DNA of 64,000 bases from Erysipelotrichaceae bacterium (GTDB taxonomy: Bacteria; Bacillota_I; Bacilli_A; Erysipelotrichales; Erysipelotrichaceae): assembly GCA_017419165.1 (NCBI GenBank), contig JAFOLW010000071.1, positions 1-64,000 of the forward strand. Reading direction: 5' to 3'. The position numbers were made by a program, and so were the translations under genes. Positions 35,735 to 45,520 of this stretch are shown piece after piece. The notes beneath the pieces were generated by a model. It was not told the origin of the DNA, searched no databases, and saw only the letters and a program-made list of their open reading frames with translations. Position 1 is the stretch's first letter; the number at the start of each line of letters is the position of its first letter.

Positions 35735-36760
35735 ATGAAATTCATGAAAAAGATCATTTGCGTCCTGCTGATCGCCGCTTTATGCGGCTGCACGAGCGCG
35801 AAACACTATACAGCTTATACGATCTATCCGATCGGTTACCTGCTCGGCAGGATCGGCGGCAACCGGATCGAGACGATCTCGATACAGAACCGCAGTCTGA
35901 TCCAGTGTGCCAATCTGGTCGAAGATTATCAGGAGATCCTGTCCGATTCCATGGTCCTTTTCCATATCGGAAATCTCGAACCGTACATGGACCTTTATGA
36001 TGATGAGATCAAGGCTTTGGGCGTCGATCTCAATGCAGGGGATCTGTCGATCTTGAACTGTCTTTACGAGTATAAGCGTTATACGCCGGTCGTCGTCGAC
36101 GGCAAGGTGTCCTTCGTCGAAGGAAATTACTATGAAGGCGATATCTTCAACGAGATCGACACTTATGATCTCGACCCGTTCATCTGGCTGTCGCCCAGCG
36201 GCATGTATTGCATGGCGAAAGATGTCTATGAGTATCTGTCCAACAACTATGTCGAACAGTCTTCCTTCTTTTCCGAGAACTACAAACAGGTCGCCGATGA
36301 TCTGATCGCACTGGATGCTTCCTATCAGTCGCTGGCTTCAAGGCTCGTCAAAGAGAATAAAACGATCAAGTTCGTTTCCATGACCGGATCCTTCGGCTGC
36401 TGGCAGAAAGACTTCGGTTTCCAGGTCTATCCGGTCTGCCTGTCCAAATACGGTGCACTTCCTTCCGGCGCTCAGCTGGAGGCGATCAAGACCAGGATCA
36501 GGAATGACGATGTCCGTTTCATCGCTTACGAGCCCAACATGTCCGATGAGATGCTGGCACTGATGGTCTCACTGGAAGACGAACTGGGGCTGAAGCGCAT
36601 CACGCTTCATAACATCTCCTCTCTGACTGCTTCGCAAGTCGAATCCGGCAAGGATTATCTGTCTCTGATGTACGAGAACCTTTCCGTTCTTGAAAGCATC
36701 GCGACATCCTCGAACCAGAACCTCTCAGGGATCCAATATACGGAAAGTGAAGGAGAATGA
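35735..36760 (+). CDS. ZnuA/TroA-superfamily lipoprotein lacking metal-binding histidines
   Basis: The start is ambiguous among ATG 35729, 35735 and 35744; all give a lipoprotein signal ending AALCGC. The body follows the metal-binding TroA fold: TIYPIGYLLGRIGGNRIE, LFHIGNLEPYMD, a DPFIWLSPSGM segment and KFVSMTGSFGCW. In zinc and manganese binders the corresponding places read DPHxWL and a histidine near the TGSFG segment, so the key histidines look replaced by Phe and Thr. The protein probably binds something else or acts structurally. No ABC permease or ATPase adjoins; polA follows 1 base after the stop. Confidence 0.7.
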   Translation: MKFMKKIICVLLIAALCGCTSAKHYTAYTIYPIGYLLGRIGGNRIETISIQNRSLIQCANLVEDYQEILSDSMVLFHIGNLEPYMDLYDDEIKALGVDLNAGDLSILNCLYEYKRYTPVVVDGKVSFVEGNYYEGDIFNEIDTYDLDPFIWLSPSGMYCMAKDVYEYLSNNYVEQSSFFSENYKQVADDLIALDASYQSLASRLVKENKTIKFVSMTGSFGCWQKDFGFQVYPVCLSKYGALPSGAQLEAIKTRIRNDDVRFIAYEPNMSDEMLALMVSLEDELGLKRITLHNISSLTASQVESGKDYLSLMYENLSVLESIATSSNQNLSGIQYTESEGE

Positions 36761-36761
36761 C

Positions 36762-39338
36762 ATGAAACTTCTATTGATCGATGGAAACTCTGTCTTGTTC
36801 AGAGCTTTCTATGCGACGAGTTACGGAAATATCATGAAAACGAGCAAAGGCGTATACACGAATGCGGTATACGCTTTTGCCAATATGCTCAACAAGGCCA
36901 TCAAAACGATCGCACCGGACTATTGTGCCGTGGCGTTCGACATGGGCAAGCATACCTTCCGCCATGATTTCGCTCCGGATTACAAAGCCGGAAGAAGAGA
37001 AACACCGGAGGAGCTGGTCGGACAGTTCTCGCTGGTCAGAGAGATGCTGGAGGCGTATAAGATCCCGTATTTCGAATTCGACACGATCGAGGTCGATGAC
37101 ATCATCGGTTCGCTCGCCAAGAAATATCAGATCGAGACCTGCGTTCTTTCTTCCGACCGGGACATGCTGCAGCTGATCGACGATACGACCAGCGTCTATG
37201 TGATGAAGAAAGGCATGTCGGAGATCGCCAGGATGGATGAGGCGGCGCTCAAGGAAGAATACGGTCTGAAACCGTATCAGATCATCGACTACAAAGGCCT
37301 GGCCGGTGATAAATCAGACAACATCAAAGGCGTGGAAGGCGTCGGAGACAAGACGGCCGTCAAACTTTTGAATGATTATGATACCTGCGAAGGAATCTAC
37401 GAACATATTGACGAGATCAAGGGAAAACTGAAAGACAAGCTGATCAAAGACAAGGATTCCTGTTTCCTTTCTAAGCGCCTGGCGACCATCAAGACCGATG
37501 TCGACATCGAAGGCGATCTTGAAGATCTCAAGCTTTCCATCGATGAACAGGGAAGAAACGACTTCTTTGAAAAATACGAGATGTACTCGCTCATCCGCAA
37601 GGTGGATAAGAAAGAGGCTTTTGAAGAACAGAAGGAAGTCCGGATCGTTCACTCAGTCGATGAAGGCTTACTGGAAGATGCACTGGTCTACTTTGTTTCG
37701 GATGAATTCTCCTACTATCAAAGAAAGATCCGCGGCGCGTGTTTCGCCAACGATAAAGGCGAAGCATACATCAGCCTCGAGGATCTGAAGAAAGATGAAA
37801 AGACATTGGCGTATCTGGCTTCGGACAGGAAGAAGACCTTCTTCGATCTCAAGGCCGTGAAACATGCCCTGGAATACAACGGGATCGCTTTGGGGGAGGG
37901 GAATGACGATGTCTATCTGATGTGCTTCCTTTCCAACAATTACAATGCCGATCTCAAGGCCATCCTGGTCAACTACGGATACGGGCATCTCAAAGAAATC
38001 AAGGATCTCTTCGGCACGGAAAAGAAACCGCTGGAGCCGACGGTACGGGAACTGGCGGAATACGGGATCGCAGTCGCTGCGGATCTTTATCAGATCGCAA
38101 AAAAAGTCAGAAACGAGCTTTCACAAAAGCAGATGGATGATCTTTATGGCAAGATCGAACTGCCTTTGGTCGATGTGCTCTTCGACATGGAAAAACAAGG
38201 CGTTTACTGCGACGGGAAAGAACTGGATGAGATCGCCTCGGCGACCAAGAAGAAGATCGATCTGCTGGAAGAGAAGATCTATCTTTCCGTCGGCCATGAG
38301 TTCAATATCGCTTCCACCAAACAGCTGGCGGAAGTCTTATACAAGGAACTGGATCTGCCGGATCTGAAGAAGGGATCGACAAGCGCCGATGTGCTGGGCA
38401 AGCTCGTCGATTATCATCCGGCGGTTTCCGATATCCTGGAATACCGCAAGTATTCCAAACTGTACTCGACGTATGCGGAAGGCCTGAAAAAATACATCCG
38501 TGAAGACGGCAAGATCCACACGATCTTTACGCAGATGATCACGGCGACCGGAAGACTGTCGAGCTATGATCCCAACCTGCAGAACATCTCGGTGAGAGAT
38601 GATGAAGGAAGAGAGATCCGCAAAGCGTTCAAGCCTTCGAAGGGGAACGTGCTCATCTCTTCCGACTACTCGCAAGTCGAACTGCGGGTCCTGTCCTCTC
38701 TGGCGGACGAAAAAAAGATGATCGATGCTTTCAACAGCGGCATCGATATCCATACCAAGACGGCAATGGATGTCTTCGGTTTACAAAAAGAAGAAGTGAC
38801 CGATATCGTCAGACGGCATGCCAAAGCCGTCAATTTCGGTGTCGTTTACGGCATTTCGGACTTCGGTCTGGCCAATCAGACGCAGCTTTCTTTCAAAGAT
38901 GCCAAAAAGTTCATCGATGATTATTTTCTGACTTATCCCAATATCCGCGATTATCTCGATGCGCAGGTCGCATTCTGCAAGGAGAACGGCTATGTCAAGA
39001 CGATGCTGAACCGCCGCCGTTACATCAACGAGATCAATGACCGCAACTATATGATGCGGGAATTCGGCAAGCGGGCAGCCATGAATGCGTCCATTCAGGG
39101 CTCGGCCGCCGATCTGATCAAGATCGCCATGGTCAATGCCCATAAGAAACTCAGGGAAGAAGGACTTTCTTCCAAGCTGATCCTGCAGGTCCACGATGAG
39201 CTCATCTTCGATGTTCCTGCCGGGGAAGTGGAAACGATGAAGAAGATCATTCCCGAGATCATGGCCAATGCCTATCCGATGAAGACGAGGCTGGATTCTT
39301 CCCTTGCCGTCGGCAAAGACTGGTACGAGGCAAAATAA
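36762..39338 (+). CDS. polA: DNA polymerase I
   Basis: From ATG 36762 behind AAGGAGA (858 residues) there is a 5' nuclease domain (1-295; LLLIDGNSVLFRAFYA, SSDRDMLQLI, DYKGLAGDKSDNIKGVEGVG), a 3'-5' exonuclease-like domain (300-465) and the polymerase domain. Polymerase motifs A (DYSQVELRVLSSLA), B (RRHAKAVNFGVVYGISDFGL) and C (QVHDELIFDV) are intact. The exonuclease domain lacks the DxE motif, as in Bacillus polymerases, so proofreading is probably absent. It heads a replication and repair operon that continues to pfkA. Confidence 0.97.
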   Translation: MKLLLIDGNSVLFRAFYATSYGNIMKTSKGVYTNAVYAFANMLNKAIKTIAPDYCAVAFDMGKHTFRHDFAPDYKAGRRETPEELVGQFSLVREMLEAYKIPYFEFDTIEVDDIIGSLAKKYQIETCVLSSDRDMLQLIDDTTSVYVMKKGMSEIARMDEAALKEEYGLKPYQIIDYKGLAGDKSDNIKGVEGVGDKTAVKLLNDYDTCEGIYEHIDEIKGKLKDKLIKDKDSCFLSKRLATIKTDVDIEGDLEDLKLSIDEQGRNDFFEKYEMYSLIRKVDKKEAFEEQKEVRIVHSVDEGLLEDALVYFVSDEFSYYQRKIRGACFANDKGEAYISLEDLKKDEKTLAYLASDRKKTFFDLKAVKHALEYNGIALGEGNDDVYLMCFLSNNYNADLKAILVNYGYGHLKEIKDLFGTEKKPLEPTVRELAEYGIAVAADLYQIAKKVRNELSQKQMDDLYGKIELPLVDVLFDMEKQGVYCDGKELDEIASATKKKIDLLEEKIYLSVGHEFNIASTKQLAEVLYKELDLPDLKKGSTSADVLGKLVDYHPAVSDILEYRKYSKLYSTYAEGLKKYIREDGKIHTIFTQMITATGRLSSYDPNLQNISVRDDEGREIRKAFKPSKGNVLISSDYSQVELRVLSSLADEKKMIDAFNSGIDIHTKTAMDVFGLQKEEVTDIVRRHAKAVNFGVVYGISDFGLANQTQLSFKDAKKFIDDYFLTYPNIRDYLDAQVAFCKENGYVKTMLNRRRYINEINDRNYMMREFGKRAAMNASIQGSAADLIKIAMVNAHKKLREEGLSSKLILQVHDELIFDVPAGEVETMKKIIPEIMANAYPMKTRLDSSLAVGKDWYEAK

Positions 39339-40153
39339 TGCCGGAACTGCCCGAAGTACAGACGGTCGCCGATACTTTGGCCCATCAGATCAAAGATGCT
39401 TCGATCATCGATGTGAAGATCTTGTATCCCAAGATCATCGAAGGCGATCCTGATGAGTTCAGGAAAAGACTTATCGGTCAGCACTTCCGCTGTTTCCGCA
39501 GAAGAGGAAAGTATCTTCTTTTCGAGATGGATGATGTCACTCTGGTCTCACATCTCAGGATGGAGGGCAAGTATTTCATCTTCGGTCAGTCGGATCCGTA
39601 TCTGAAACACGACCATGTGATCTTCGATCTGCAGGACGGAAGATCACTTCACTATAACGATGTCCGCAAATTCGGCAGGATGTATCTGACCGAAAAGAAG
39701 AGGACCTACAGAAGATTCAGAGACTTGGGACCGGAGCCGTTCTGGAAAAGCTTCGATCTTTCTTATTGCAAGGCTTTTCTTTCCAAAAGAAAGGCCCCGA
39801 TCAAGGAAGTCCTGCTGGATCAAAGCTTTGTCGCCGGCATCGGCAACATCTATGCCGACGAGATCCTGTTTGCCAGCAGGATCCATCCTCTGCGTGCGGC
39901 GGATACATTGAGTGACGGACAGATCCGTATGGTCATTTCGAATACCAGGAAGATCCTGTCCAAAGCCATCCGGGCAGGAGGAACGACGATCCGTTCCTAT
40001 ACCTCTTCCCTGGGTGTGACGGGTCTTTTTCAGATGTCCCTGCGTGCCCACGATCAGAAGAACTGCAGGACCTGCGGTTCGAAGATCGTCAAGATCAGAG
40101 TCGGCGGCAGAGGGACCTATTACTGTCCGAAGTGTCAGAAGGAGGATCAATGA
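39338..40153 (+). CDS. mutM: Formamidopyrimidine-DNA glycosylase
   Basis: This 271-residue repair enzyme removes oxidised purines such as 8-oxoguanine. It starts MPELPEVQTVADTL with catalytic Pro and Glu after the initiator Met is removed. It has the H2TH helix region with DQSFVAGIGNIYADEILF and a C-terminal zinc finger with pairs CRTCG and CPKCQ. It overlaps polA by one base and coaE by four. Confidence 0.97.
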   Translation: MPELPEVQTVADTLAHQIKDASIIDVKILYPKIIEGDPDEFRKRLIGQHFRCFRRRGKYLLFEMDDVTLVSHLRMEGKYFIFGQSDPYLKHDHVIFDLQDGRSLHYNDVRKFGRMYLTEKKRTYRRFRDLGPEPFWKSFDLSYCKAFLSKRKAPIKEVLLDQSFVAGIGNIYADEILFASRIHPLRAADTLSDGQIRMVISNTRKILSKAIRAGGTTIRSYTSSLGVTGLFQMSLRAHDQKNCRTCGSKIVKIRVGGRGTYYCPKCQKEDQ

Positions 40154-40710
40154 GGATCGCAATCTCGGGAAGCATCGGTTCGGGGAAGTCGATGGTCGCA
40201 GCCTACCTGAGGGAGAAAGGCTACGATGTTTTCGACTGCGATGAAGTCAACCGCAGGCTTTTGGAAAAAGGCGAGGAAGGCTATCTCGAAGTGATGAAGG
40301 CTTTTCCGATGTGCTTTGACGGCGGAGAACTCGACAAGAAGAAGCTCTCATCGCTCGTCTTCAATGATCCGAAAGAAAAAGAGAAACTGGAATCGATCAT
40401 GCATCCTCTGATCCTGAAGAAGCTGTTTGAAAGGGAAGATGATCCTTTGTTTGCGGAAGTTCCGCTCCTTTTTGAGGCGGGCTGGGAAAAGTATTTCGAT
40501 ACCGATCTGCTGGTCGTGACCGACGAGCAGATCCTGGTCGAACGGCTCGTTCTCCGCGGACTCAGCCGTGAAGAGGCTCATGAAAGGCTCAGGAATCAGA
40601 TGAGCGTTGCGGAAAAGATAAAAAGAGCAGATAAAATCATTTATAATAATGGTAGTTTGAACGATCTGTATCGGTCGGTCGATGACTGGCTTGAAGAAGT
40701 GCTATGTTAG
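40150..40710 (+). CDS. coaE: Dephospho-CoA kinase
   Basis: The start ATG 40150 (186 residues) follows GGAGGA and overlaps the mutM stop (ATGA). The P-loop is ISGSIGSGKSMVAAYL, and the later DCDEVNR, FEAGWEKYFD and the LRNQMSVAEKI stretch fit CoaE. It phosphorylates dephospho-CoA in the final step of CoA synthesis. CoaD, the preceding step, is encoded at 47.8 kb. The order polA-mutM-coaE-dnaB-dnaI is conserved in Bacillota. Confidence 0.94.
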   Translation: MRIAISGSIGSGKSMVAAYLREKGYDVFDCDEVNRRLLEKGEEGYLEVMKAFPMCFDGGELDKKKLSSLVFNDPKEKEKLESIMHPLILKKLFEREDDPLFAEVPLLFEAGWEKYFDTDLLVVTDEQILVERLVLRGLSREEAHERLRNQMSVAEKIKRADKIIYNNGSLNDLYRSVDDWLEEVLC

Positions 40711-41834
40711 GAAAAGATCTCTGTAAAATCGAAGTCAATACCGAACTTTCCAGTGAGAGACTGCGTTCTCTGGTCTTTTTTTATGGTCCGCTGATCGGAA
40801 ACGAAGCACTGGTGATGTATGAGTATCTGGTCTTGAGAGGAAGCCGCATCGCCTTTGAAGAGATCAATGAGCTTCTGATGAAACTGAATCTTTCGATCGA
40901 TGATTTCGAATTCTACTGCATCAAGCTCAACGAATACCGTCTGCTCAAGACTTTGAAACAGGAGAACCGCTACATCTTTGTCCTGAACGATCCGATGGAG
41001 ATCAAACAGTTCATCAAGGATGACATCCTGGTCAGAGATTTCATTTTGAAGACGTCGGGAGAATACTACCGCGAACTGACCTCGCAGATCTATACGGAAT
41101 CCGACCATACGGGATTCGAAGACGTTTCGCAGACCCTTTCCTTAGATACTCTGCAGGAATGGCGGGCGGAAGACGAGTCGTATCTCAAGAAGAAAGAGAC
41201 GCGCCGTTATGATTTTCCGACGATGTTCAATGTCGATGTCTTCCTTAAAGACATCTCCGCCAATCTGCTGCCGATGCGTTTCCGGACGGTGGAGAACATG
41301 AGGGAACTGGCAACACTGGCCGATCTCTACAATATCTCTTATGACAAGATGCGCACGTATCTGCCGCGGGTCGCCCGGACCGATTCCAATCAGTTCGACC
41401 TCAAAGAACTGCGCTATCTGTGCATGAATGCCAGAAGCGAGTACAAGAAGACGGAAGGTGATCCGTATGCACAGCCTTGCCTGAGTTTCCTGATGTCGCT
41501 TCAGTCCGGCAAGGAAGCGACGGATTACGACAAGAAGATCATCTACAAGCTCTCGCAGCGCTATCATCTCGATGTGCCGGTCATCAACGTGCTGCTTGAA
41601 TACGGTCTGAAAAACTGCAACAATTCCCTGATCGAAAACTATCTTTATGCGATCGCTTCCGATCTGCACAGAAACGATATCAAAACGGCGAAAGAGGCTC
41701 TCGAGAGACTGAACGGGCCTTATGAGAAGAAAAACAAAAAAGAAGACAAGCTTCCTGTCTATGATGCGAGCATCAACCGGAACATGAGTGCTTCCCAGGA
41801 AGAGGAACTTCTGAAACTGATGGGCAAGAAATGA
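40704..41834 (+). CDS. dnaB: Replication initiation protein DnaB (DnaD/DnaB family)
   Basis: This 376-residue protein belongs to the Bacillota DnaB/DnaD helicase-loading family (not the helicase). The N-terminal domain (1-110, RLRSLVFFYGPLIGNEALVMYEYL) is a winged helix, and a DDBH2 domain near the C terminus (about 275-330) has the YxxxYxxN-like segment followed by a charged tail. With DnaD and DnaI it loads the replicative helicase at origins. It overlaps coaE and dnaI on either side. Sequence conservation is low in this family, so context adds to the call. Confidence 0.87.
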   Translation: MLGKDLCKIEVNTELSSERLRSLVFFYGPLIGNEALVMYEYLVLRGSRIAFEEINELLMKLNLSIDDFEFYCIKLNEYRLLKTLKQENRYIFVLNDPMEIKQFIKDDILVRDFILKTSGEYYRELTSQIYTESDHTGFEDVSQTLSLDTLQEWRAEDESYLKKKETRRYDFPTMFNVDVFLKDISANLLPMRFRTVENMRELATLADLYNISYDKMRTYLPRVARTDSNQFDLKELRYLCMNARSEYKKTEGDPYAQPCLSFLMSLQSGKEATDYDKKIIYKLSQRYHLDVPVINVLLEYGLKNCNNSLIENYLYAIASDLHRNDIKTAKEALERLNGPYEKKNKKEDKLPVYDASINRNMSASQEEELLKLMGKK

Positions 41835-42682
41835 ACGAATTTGAACTGATCAAAAATGATCCGCATCTGTCCGGGATCTGCGATGACGATGCCTGTATCA
41901 GGCAGCATCTGCCGCAGTTTTTGCGTGTTTACGATTCCCGGAAGCTTTGTAAGGACTGTCCCGGTCTTTTCGCCTGCCGGCAGAAAAATAAGGGACAGCG
42001 GCTCGATCTGCGCTATGAAGGCGTCCTGATCGAAGAGGTCGAATATTGCCGCTATGCCTCCCTTGTGCGCAGCGGCAAGGCGGTATTGGAGAAGTATTCG
42101 TATTGCGATGTGCCGGAAAACCTTGCGGACATCGACCTGGAAAGCATCACCTATACGCCTCAGCAGAAGCAGCTGTATCTGCAGCTGGCGGCGCTGCTGT
42201 ATGAAAAAAGCGACAAAGGGCTTTATATCTGCGGCGATCTGGGAACGGGCAAGACCTACCTTTGTACGGCACTGGCCAATTCGCTGGTCAAAAGAGGCAA
42301 GAGGGTGGCATTCGTCAAAGTTTCCAATTTCTTCAACGAGATGAAGTCCTTCTTCGGCAGCGATACCGATATGATCGACCGCAATATCAACAAGCTGAAA
42401 AAGGCGGACTATCTGTTCTTGGATGACATCGGCTCGGAAGCGGTCTCGGAATTCGTTCGGGACGACATCTTGTTCCGAGTGCTGGACTACCGCCTGGAGA
42501 ACAAGAAGATCACGCTCTTCACATCCAATCTGTCCAAGGAAGAGCTTCTGAAGCACTATCAGTATGACCGAAAAGAAAAATCCAATCTCATGAATGCCAG
42601 AAGGCTCATGGAACGGATCGATATATTGACCAATGATTATGTCCTGACAGGAAACAATATGAGGAGGGAAACAAAATGTTGA
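41831..42682 (+). CDS. dnaI: Primosomal helicase loader DnaI
   Basis: This 283-residue AAA+ protein loads replicative helicase onto DNA. The N-terminal domain has cysteine pairs (CDDDAC, CKDCPGLFAC) that may form the zinc site of DnaI. The ATPase domain has Walker A GDLGTGKT, Walker B YLFLDDIGSE, and a C-terminal arginine-rich segment (ARRLMERI) with the arginine finger. It overlaps dnaB (ATGA) and the pfkA start. Confidence 0.93.
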   Translation: MNEFELIKNDPHLSGICDDDACIRQHLPQFLRVYDSRKLCKDCPGLFACRQKNKGQRLDLRYEGVLIEEVEYCRYASLVRSGKAVLEKYSYCDVPENLADIDLESITYTPQQKQLYLQLAALLYEKSDKGLYICGDLGTGKTYLCTALANSLVKRGKRVAFVKVSNFFNEMKSFFGSDTDMIDRNINKLKKADYLFLDDIGSEAVSEFVRDDILFRVLDYRLENKKITLFTSNLSKEELLKHYQYDRKEKSNLMNARRLMERIDILTNDYVLTGNNMRRETKC

Positions 42683-43635
42683 GAAAAATCGGTATCCTTA
42701 CTTCGGGCGGCGATTCGCCGGGCATGAATGCAGCCATCCGCGCGGTCACCAGGACCGCACTGGCCAACGGGATCGAGGTCGTCGGGATCCACGACGGTTA
42801 TAAGGGCCTCGTGGAAGGTCTGTACGAACCTTTCAACAGACATTCCGTTTCCGAGACCATCGCGAAAGGCGGCACGATCTTAGGCTCAGCCAGACTTCCG
42901 GAATTCAAGGAGGAAGCCGTGCAGCTCAAAGGCGTGGAAAAGCTCAAAGAGAATCAGATCGATGCGGTCGTCGTCATCGGCGGTGACGGTACTTACCGCG
43001 GTGCGGATGCGCTGACGAAGCTCGGTGTCAACTGCATCGCTTTGCCCGGGACCATCGACAACGATATCGAAGGGACCGATTATACCATCGGTTTCGATAC
43101 GGCACTGAATACGATCGTCGACTGCGTCGACAAGCTGCGCGATACTTCCAATTCGCATCACCGCTGTTCCGTCGTCGAAGTCATGGGCAACCGCTGCGGT
43201 GACCTGGCGATCTATTCCGGGATCTCCTGCGGCGCAGAGATCCTGATCACGCCGGAGACCGGCTACGATGAAGAAGCGGTTTTGGAGAAACTGCGCTATC
43301 TGGAGAATCAGGGCAAGAACCATGCGATCGTCATCGTTTCGGAAAAGGTCTGCGATGTCAAATCGCTGGCCGACAAGATCTCGCGGGTGACCGGTTTTGC
43401 CGGAAGGGCTACGATCCTCGGCCACATCCAGCGAGGCGGTTCACCGACGCCGTCCGACCGTGTCCTGGCTTCCCGCATGGGTGCCAAGGCAGTGGAACTG
43501 CTGGTGGAAGGCATCGGCGGACATTGTGTCGGCATCCGCAACAACGAGATCGTCTCGATGCCGATCGAAGAATGCGTCGGCATGCCGCGAAGCAGCCGCA
43601 GACGCTTCTACAGATTATTTGACCGACTCGTCTAA
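42676..43635 (+). CDS. pfkA: ATP-dependent 6-phosphofructokinase
   Basis: This 319-residue glycolytic enzyme has all PfkA signatures: ILTSGGDSPGMNAAIRAV, IGGDGTYRGA for ATP, the catalytic PGTIDNDIEGTDYTIGFDTA, and GHIQRGGSPTPSDRVLASRMG for allosteric and substrate binding. The GGDG form indicates ATP rather than pyrophosphate as donor. It lies at the end of the replication operon, an unusual neighbour that may add its own promoter upstream; ribosome site GAGGAGGGA. Confidence 0.97.
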   Translation: MLRKIGILTSGGDSPGMNAAIRAVTRTALANGIEVVGIHDGYKGLVEGLYEPFNRHSVSETIAKGGTILGSARLPEFKEEAVQLKGVEKLKENQIDAVVVIGGDGTYRGADALTKLGVNCIALPGTIDNDIEGTDYTIGFDTALNTIVDCVDKLRDTSNSHHRCSVVEVMGNRCGDLAIYSGISCGAEILITPETGYDEEAVLEKLRYLENQGKNHAIVIVSEKVCDVKSLADKISRVTGFAGRATILGHIQRGGSPTPSDRVLASRMGAKAVELLVEGIGGHCVGIRNNEIVSMPIEECVGMPRSSRRRFYRLFDRLV

Positions 43636-43660
43636 AGGATACGTTTGCGTATCCTTTTTT
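43634..43660 (+). terminator. Terminator of the polA-pfkA operon
   Basis: AAAGGATACG, loop TTTG, CGTATCCTTT followed by TTT. It starts at the pfkA stop codon. Confidence 0.85.
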
Positions 43661-43670
43661 CATCCATATA

Positions 43671-43694
43671 AAAAGCTCTGATCATTCAGAGCTT
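43671..43694 (-). terminator. rnjA terminator
   Basis: AAGCTCTGA and TCAGAGCTT form a 9-bp stem with a 4-base loop; on the minus strand TTTTT follows. The stem overlaps the rnjA stop codon. Confidence 0.8.
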
Positions 43695-45447
43695 ATTCTT
43701 TTCTGCCGGCATCGATGTGATTGAGTATGACGGGGATCACGATCGGGTTGCGGTTGGTCTTTTCGTATAAGAACGGTTCCAGAGTATTCTTGATGCAATT
43801 CTTCAGATCGCCGAAGGTGACCTTCTGTTTCATCGCATTGCGAAGTGCATCATAGACTAAGGCTTCCGCTTCCTTGATCAGCGTCTGGGACTCTTTCAGA
43901 TAGACGAAGCCTCTGGAGACGATGCCCGGTTTGCACAGGATCTTGTTGGACCGGGAATCGATGCAGACGACTACGGCGACCAAGCCGTTATCGGCGAGGA
44001 TCTTCCTGTCTTTGAGCACGGAAGTGGAAAGGCCGGAGATATCGTTGCCGTCCACATAGATGGCATCGGTCTGTATCCTGGTATTGGAACGGTAGACTTC
44101 ACCTTCGTGAAGCACCAGGGCATCGCCGTTGGCACAGATGAAGCAATTCTCTTTCGGCACGCCGGTCTCGACTGCGGAATCGGCATGCAGCTTCAGCATC
44201 TTGTATTCGCCGTGCATCGGCATGAAATACTTCGGCTTGATCAGCTGCAGCATCAGTTTCTGTTCTTCTTTGGAAGCGTGTCCTGTCGTATGCAGGGACG
44301 ATAAGGCCTTGTTCTCCAGGACTCTTGCGCCTCCGCGCATCAGCTGATTGACGATGCCGCCGATATTCAAGGCATTGCCCGGAATGGCGGAAGAAGAGAA
44401 GACGACGGTATCGCCCGGTATGATCTTGACGTATTTGTGAGATCCGTTGGCGATCCTGCTGAGGGCAGCCAGGGCTTCGCCCTGCGAGCCGGTACAGACG
44501 ATGCATAGTTTCTCCGGCGGATATTGATTGACGAGTTCCGGAGCGATGAACGTATCTTCCGGGACATCGATGGTCTTCATCTGCAGACCGATCTCGACGA
44601 CATTCTCCATCGACCGGCCGAAGACGACGACTTTGCGGTCGCACTTCTTGGCGGCTTTGATGATCTGGGCGAGACGGTTGACATTGGACGCGAACGTCGA
44701 TACCAGGATCCTGCCGGTGGTCTTTCTCATGATGTCATTGATCGCGGATGCGACTTGTTTTTCCGAAATGGAGAAACCGTCGACTTCGGCATTGGTGGAA
44801 TCGGACATCAGAAGGGTGACACCGGCTGCGCCGATATAAGCCATCTTCTGATAGTCGGAATTCTGACCGACCGGTGTCAGGTCGAATTTGAAGTCGCCGG
44901 TCTCGACGATCCTGCCGTTGGGCGTGTTGATCAGAACGCCTAAGGAATCCGGGATGGAATGTACGGTATTGAAGAAACCGACGCGGAAGTGATCGGTCTG
45001 GATCGCGGAATCGCAGTCGATCTCGATGACTTGCGTATTGGCAAGCCGGCGACGTTCGGAAAGTTTCTTTTCGATCAGCGCCTTGGCAAAACGCGGGGCA
45101 TAGATCTTCTTGATCGGACATGCCAAAAGCAGGAAGGGGATGCCTCCGATGTGGTCTTCATGACCGTGTGTTATGATCAAAGCTTTGACTTTTTCTTTGT
45201 TTTTTATGAGGTGGGTATAATCCGGGATGACGTAATCGACACCGAGCAGTTCGTCATCGGGAAACTTGACGCCTGCATCGATGACAATGATCTCATCATC
45301 GTGTTCGAAACAATACATGTTCTTGCCGACCTCGCCGAGACCTCCCAGCGCATAGACCAGCGTATCGTTCTTCGGGTCATAATTCGCACCATTATAACCA
45401 CGGGCACTATGATCGCCCGTGGAAGATAGTTTTATCCTATTGTTCAT
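43693..45447 (-). CDS. rnjA: Ribonuclease J
   Basis: This 584-residue enzyme cuts and degrades RNA 5' to 3' and is characteristic of Bacillota. The metallo-beta-lactamase core has ITHGHEDHIGG (H94, H96, D98, H99) and an inserted beta-CASP domain with the VSTFASNVNRL segment. The C-terminal region after about residue 450 fits the RNase J dimerisation part. Extra residues at the N terminus (first 25, basic) precede the core. Ribosome site GGAGGT. Single gene. Confidence 0.95.
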   Translation of the reverse strand: MNNRIKLSSTGDHSARGYNGANYDPKNDTLVYALGGLGEVGKNMYCFEHDDEIIVIDAGVKFPDDELLGVDYVIPDYTHLIKNKEKVKALIITHGHEDHIGGIPFLLLACPIKKIYAPRFAKALIEKKLSERRRLANTQVIEIDCDSAIQTDHFRVGFFNTVHSIPDSLGVLINTPNGRIVETGDFKFDLTPVGQNSDYQKMAYIGAAGVTLLMSDSTNAEVDGFSISEKQVASAINDIMRKTTGRILVSTFASNVNRLAQIIKAAKKCDRKVVVFGRSMENVVEIGLQMKTIDVPEDTFIAPELVNQYPPEKLCIVCTGSQGEALAALSRIANGSHKYVKIIPGDTVVFSSSAIPGNALNIGGIVNQLMRGGARVLENKALSSLHTTGHASKEEQKLMLQLIKPKYFMPMHGEYKMLKLHADSAVETGVPKENCFICANGDALVLHEGEVYRSNTRIQTDAIYVDGNDISGLSTSVLKDRKILADNGLVAVVVCIDSRSNKILCKPGIVSRGFVYLKESQTLIKEAEALVYDALRNAMKQKVTFGDLKNCIKNTLEPFLYEKTNRNPIVIPVILNHIDAGRKE

Positions 45448-45520
45448 CTGACCTCCATATACAAAAATGAATTATATTTCAGTTTCTGAATATGTAAATA
45501 TTCTAAACTAAAGCTCTTGA

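Noticed and set aside
36690-36761. A longer N terminus for DNA polymerase I
   Set aside because: The extra residues are out of family and overlap the previous gene; ATG 36762 follows AAGGAGA and begins the known domain.
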